Source: Pseudomonadota bacterium (lineage in GTDB: Bacteria; Pseudomonadota; Gammaproteobacteria; Steroidobacterales; Woeseiaceae). Taken from it: 58,987 nt of DNA. How positions within the stretch are numbered: the stretch's first letter is position 1; each line of letters begins with the position of its first letter. Positions 56,112 through 58,987 of the stretch are shown in pieces. Where the stretch lies: NCBI GenBank assembly GCA_027621915.1, contig JAQCAD010000017.1, positions 1 to 58,987 on the forward strand. Reading direction: 5' to 3'. Under the pieces are notes generated by a model. It searched no databases, was not told where the DNA came from, and saw only the letters and a program-made list of their open reading frames with translations. A program made the position numbers and the translations under genes.

Positions 56112-57464
56112 ATGGCAAACACCAACCCTGAATCAAAAGGCAAGATCCTGCTGGTCGACGATGACCCTGGATTGTTGCGCCTCCTGAGTATTCGTCTGCG
56201 GGCCGAGGGTTATGACGTTGAAGCGGTCGAAAGTGCTCACAAAGCGCTGGCCGTGCTGCACCGATTCAGACCGGATCTGGTGATTACCGATCTGAAGATG
56301 GACAAAATGGACGGCATTGGGCTGTTGAAAGAGCTGCAAGTCAAATCTCCGGGTTTGCGCGTGATCATCATCACCGCCCACGGCACGATTCCTGACGCAG
56401 TCACGGCAACACAAAGCGGCGCATTCGGATTCCTGACCAAACCCATTGATAAGGACGACCTGATGGACACGGTTGTGCGCGCGATGAAGGTGTCGGGCTC
56501 CGCCGAAGTTGATGATGACTGGGCTGCCGAGATCATCACGCGTAATCAAAAACTGCAGGAAATCCTCGCACAGGCGAAAATGGTCGCTGCGACTGACGCA
56601 AGAGTCCTGATCACCGGGTATAGCGGCACCGGCAAGGAATTGCTCGCCAAAGCAATACACCGCGCGAGCCAGCGCCGTGACAAGCCGTTCGTTGCGATCA
56701 ACTGCAGCGCAATGGCGGAAAACCTGCTCGAGTCCGAACTTTTCGGGCATGTCAAAGGCGCGTTTACCGGCGCCACCCGAAATCATGAGGGACTTTTTCA
56801 GGCCGCCGAGGGCGGCACGCTGCTGCTGGATGAAATCGGGGATATGCCGATGCGTCTGCAGGTAAAACTCCTGCGCGTGCTGCAGGAACACCAGGTTCGC
56901 CCGGTCGGCAGCACTGACGCTTTGCAGGTTGACGTCCGAGTGATCTCAGCGACTCACCGTGACCTGCAAACCATGATGCGTGATGGCAGCTTCCGGGAAG
57001 ACCTTTATTACCGCCTGAATGTCGTAAACATCACGCTGCCGGTGCTGGATGAGCGGCGCGAGGACATCCCCCTGCTCGTGTCGCACTTCCTGCAGCAAAT
57101 CGCGTCCGAAGCCGGCCAGGAACGAAAAGTGTACGCGCCCGAAGCGGTCGAATTACTGGTCACCGCTGAATGGCCGGGTAACATTCGCCAGCTTTATAAC
57201 ATCGTGCGGCAAAATGTGGCGTTGTCCAGATCGCCCGTCATCAGTGGAGAACTGGTGCAATCGTCCCTTGGTGAGCATGCGGGCAAACTCGCGTCCTTTT
57301 CTGATGCGCGCGACGAATTTACAAGAAATTATTTGTCGCAGATCCTGCAGATCACGCTGGGCAATGTGAGCCAGGCAGCTCGCCTGGCCAAGAGAAACCG
57401 AACCGATTTTTACAAATTGCTCGCCCGTTACGAGTTGAATCCGGACTCGTTCAAGACCAGGTAG
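56112..57464 (+). CDS. glrR: Sigma-54-dependent response regulator GlrR/QseF
   Basis: The 450-residue protein has a receiver domain with phosphoacceptor D60 ([16 protein letters not shown]). The sigma-54 AAA+ domain shows G216-AFTGA ([14 protein letters not shown]), Walker B-like [13 protein letters not shown] and an Arg finger in [17 protein letters not shown]-terminal Fis-type helix-turn-helix ([20 protein letters not shown]) completes it. GAFTGA marks contact with sigma-54. It is convergent with the toxin gene, whose stop abuts its own. Confidence 0.85.
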   Translation: MANTNPESKGKILLVDDDPGLLRLLSIRLRAEGYDVEAVESAHKALAVLHRFRPDLVITDLKMDKMDGIGLLKELQVKSPGLRVIIITAHGTIPDAVTATQSGAFGFLTKPIDKDDLMDTVVRAMKVSGSAEVDDDWAAEIITRNQKLQEILAQAKMVAATDARVLITGYSGTGKELLAKAIHRASQRRDKPFVAINCSAMAENLLESELFGHVKGAFTGATRNHEGLFQAAEGGTLLLDEIGDMPMRLQVKLLRVLQEHQVRPVGSTDALQVDVRVISATHRDLQTMMRDGSFREDLYYRLNVVNITLPVLDERREDIPLLVSHFLQQIASEAGQERKVYAPEAVELLVTAEWPGNIRQLYNIVRQNVALSRSPVISGELVQSSLGEHAGKLASFSDARDEFTRNYLSQILQITLGNVSQAARLAKRNRTDFYKLLARYELNPDSFKTR

Positions 57465-57788
57465 TCACACTGCCAGCGCAAGCTTGAGGCCCTCGTCTAC
57501 TTCCCTGAGTAGACGACCTCCCAGGGATCCTACGGGTTCGGAGAGATATTTCCGGTTGACTGTGACCAGCTGGGCCACGTTAGCGACAGCTTCCTTATCC
57601 AGCCCGGACGCGTTTCCTGAAAGAAAAACGTTGCCCGGTGCATGTGCCAGCCGCAGGTTCGAAGTGATGACCACGCAGACTACGGTCGGGATGCGGCTAT
57701 CATTGAATTCGTTCTCCTGCACGACCAATACAGGCTGTTGGCCACCCGGTCCCGGTCTGGAAACCATTCTGATCTCACCACGTCGCAC
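57465..57788 (-). CDS. mazF: MazF/PemK-type endoribonuclease toxin
   Basis: The 107-residue protein reads VRRGEIRMVSRPGPGGQQPV, then LVVQENEFNDSRIPTVVCVV and TSNLRLAHAPGNVFL, the MazF fold. The usual RRGEIWWADL loop is shortened, so the tryptophans are lost. GTG 57788 is coupled to the antitoxin stop as TAGTG; GTG 57794 is also possible. MazF toxins cut mRNA. Confidence 0.85.
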   Translation of the reverse strand: MRRGEIRMVSRPGPGGQQPVLVVQENEFNDSRIPTVVCVVITSNLRLAHAPGNVFLSGNASGLDKEAVANVAQLVTVNRKYLSEPVGSLGGRLLREVDEGLKLALAV

Positions 57789-58030
57789 TACCACTTTTCC
57801 CGGGGAACGGATTCGGCCTGGACGACAGCCATCACGGATGCGAGTCGGGCCATCTCGTCGTCTATGTCGTAGGCGGCGTCCAGCCGTTCCCGGACCCCGG
57901 CCGCGCGGTGCCTGGCCAGATAGTCGGCCACGGCTGTCGTATAGAGCTCGCTCCTGGACATGCCAATTCGTCTCGCAAGCTGCTCTGCAGCCTCGAACAC
58001 CGGATTCGGTATGGAAATGGCCGTTTTCAT
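57788..58030 (-). CDS. MazE-like ribbon-helix-helix antitoxin
   Basis: The 80-residue protein opens MKTAISIPNPVFEAAEQLAR, a CopG/ribbon-helix-helix DNA-binding start, and has an acidic C-terminal half for toxin binding. It precedes the toxin gene, the standard order. TATAACC/GGTTATA at 58041-58056 is a likely autoregulatory operator. Confidence 0.85.
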   Translation of the reverse strand: MKTAISIPNPVFEAAEQLARRIGMSRSELYTTAVADYLARHRAAGVRERLDAAYDIDDEMARLASVMAVVQAESVPREKW

Positions 58031-58040
58031 CGTGATGAAG

Positions 58041-58056
58041 TATAACCCTGGTTATA
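58041..58056 (-). promoter_or_regulatory. Toxin-antitoxin operator inverted repeat
   Basis: TATAACC and GGTTATA are exact inverted arms around CT. They lie 11 nt before the antitoxin start, overlapping a TATACT -10-like hexamer on the minus strand, where a ribbon-helix-helix antitoxin could repress. Confidence 0.65.
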
Positions 58057-58148
58057 CCACCGATCCAGCACAAAAATCGATGCCGGGGCCTATCGTTCCC
58101 GTCATGCTAATATTCCCGCCAGCTGAAAAACCAAATGGACACTCCACC

Positions 58149-58553
58149 GTGCCAACTTGCCGACTTATCGGGTCGATTTTCATTCTCACGTCTCTCCTGA
58201 TCACGAGGACGAGCGTCGCTCACCACTCTTACGCCGCCGAATTTGACCGCGACGCGCCGAAGACAATCGAGGGCGTCGTGACCGAGGTCTGGTTCAAGAG
58301 CCCGCATGTGCGCTATTACGTCAAAGTCACGGATGAAGACGGCAATGAAGTCATCTGGGACACGCGTGGCCTGACACCAGTGAAACTGGTCCGCGACGGT
58401 TGGCTGAAAGACACAATCAAAGTCGGCGACCACGTGAAACTATTCGGTCACGTTGGTCATACCAACAAGCACATCATGTCCATACTCGATGTAACGCTCC
58501 CGGACGGACGGGTGTTGACTTCCCGTTCCGTCGCTTACGACATAAAAGAGTAA
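58149..58553 (+). CDS. Secreted DUF6152-like protein
   Basis: From GTG 58149 (134 residues) a signal peptide ends near SVAHHS. AHHSYAAEFDRDAPKTIEGV with EVWFKSPHVRYYVKV matches the DUF6152 family, small secreted beta proteins of unknown function. Longer starts at 58107 or 57960 add residues without a better signal. The stop overlaps the next gene as TAATG. Confidence 0.78.
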   Translation: MPTCRLIGSIFILTSLLITRTSVAHHSYAAEFDRDAPKTIEGVVTEVWFKSPHVRYYVKVTDEDGNEVIWDTRGLTPVKLVRDGWLKDTIKVGDHVKLFGHVGHTNKHIMSILDVTLPDGRVLTSRSVAYDIKE

Positions 58554-58987
58554 TGCGTACAAGGCTTGCAGCTCTACTGCTCCTTACCTGTGCCGCATCT
58601 GCTATTGCCGATGATGCGGACTTCGAAGGAAGCTGGATGCTCGATGTGCGCGTGCCGGCGGAGCCGCTGGTCGGCCTTCTTGAATTGCAGTCGTCGGATA
58701 CCGGATGGGTCGCCTTTGTCGAGGGAGGCCCGGCTCCTGTTGAAATTCGCGATTCGCACATCGAAATTCTGATCGACGCCCGCGATCGACAGGGATACCT
58801 GTTCCAGCGCAAGCTGATCGGCAACCTGGAAGATGGCGTCATTGAAGGAACCATGGAATCGATTGACGTTGTCGAATCCGCCGCGGAATTCGGGGAGCAT
58901 GGGTCGGCGTGGTCGGCAAAGCGGTATCTCGATGAGCCGCCGATACAGCCAGTAAAGAAGATGTCGGAACTGGCCGGAATCTGGGCA
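58553..58987 (+). CDS. Secreted protein of unknown function (3' end cut off by window)
   Basis: The ATG at 58553 overlaps the DUF6152 stop as TAATG. A signal peptide (LAALLLLTCAASAIADD) is followed by 125 visible residues of beta-strand-rich sequence beginning FEGSWMLDVRV. A second similar start (ELAGIWA) lies at the edge. The fold resembles lipocalin-like DUFs. It is frequently paired with DUF6152 proteins by this arrangement; function unknown. Confidence 0.72.
   Translation, partial: MRTRLAALLLLTCAASAIADDADFEGSWMLDVRVPAEPLVGLLELQSSDTGWVAFVEGGPAPVEIRDSHIEILIDARDRQGYLFQRKLIGNLEDGVIEGTMESIDVVESAAEFGEHGSAWSAKRYLDEPPIQPVKKMSELAGIWA

Noticed and set aside
57789-58073. Long N-terminal extension of the MazF-like frame
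   Set aside because: It is the antitoxin gene read in another frame. MazF homology starts at VRRGEI.
1-58987. tRNA, rRNA or CRISPR array
   Set aside because: I saw no cloverleaf ending in CCA, rRNA-like stretch or regular spaced repeats. A tRNAscan or CRISPR search would be the decisive check.

Overview
The window looks like one chromosomal stretch from a heterotrophic, probably marine or sediment Gammaproteobacterium. The reasons are a GlrK-QseG-GlrR cassette in its gammaproteobacterial order, a large TonB-dependent receptor, a BetA-type choline dehydrogenase, a BCCT transporter, many lipoproteins and 7TM/PAS GGDEF proteins. Placement near the Woeseiales/Steroidobacterales is inference from gene content and was not tested. 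I see no rRNA, tRNA, CRISPR array, prophage or complete insertion sequence.

Layout. (1) 1-8192: oxidative demethylation operon. It holds the 3' part of a dimethylglycine/sarcosine dehydrogenase-like gene, a GFA-family (formaldehyde-related) gene, the four subunits of heterotetrameric sarcosine oxidase (soxBDAG), and a GlxA-type AraC regulator. (2) 8298-11436: an SMR efflux pump, a class-C beta-lactamase-fold serine hydrolase and a phosphoethanolamine-N-methyltransferase-like enzyme. (3) 11723-16259: a TonB-dependent receptor and a TPR-sulfotransferase, separated by a strong hairpin terminator. This block looks more GC-rich than its surroundings. (4) 16418-21736: a phosphodiesterase-like lipoprotein, a Tat-exported GH109-like protein, a NahK-like sugar 1-kinase that appears to start at a CTG codon, and a Na+/solute symporter. 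Together they form a coherent amino-sugar salvage module. (5) 21892-26245: betA, a lipoprotein alpha/beta hydrolase and an unrecognised polytopic membrane protein, tightly overlapped.

(6) 26257-35648: fatty acid hydroxylase/sterol desaturase, M28-like peptidase, DmdA-like aminomethyltransferase (minus strand), then a C69-family hydrolase with Ser in place of the N-terminal Cys, a second serine hydrolase, an SDR and a BCCT transporter. (7) 35649-36202: debris, including a broken voltage-gated K+ channel (S3-S4-S5 only). (8) 36203-40622: FAD-linked dehydrogenase, aldehyde dehydrogenase, DUF4397-like lipoprotein. (9) 40652-48345 (minus): a 7TM-PAS-GGDEF protein, an N-formylglutamate amidohydrolase/YbdK pair, and a 1172-residue PAS/GAF/GGDEF/EAL protein. 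(10) 48733-52387 (minus): a lipoprotein and a PKD-repeat zinc metalloprotease. (11) 52798-58987: galE, a GGGGTCAGAGCCC repeat cluster, glrK-qseG-glrR, a MazEF-type toxin-antitoxin pair, a DUF6152-like protein and a truncated secreted protein.

The main theme is methylated-amine and related one-carbon metabolism. A BCCT importer, BetA and perhaps the aldehyde dehydrogenase could take choline to glycine betaine. The dimethylglycine/sarcosine enzymes take the later products to glycine and active C1 units. A DmdA-like protein and a PEAMT-like methyltransferase add methyl-transfer steps. No enzyme for the first betaine demethylation is visible, so the route is incomplete inside this window.
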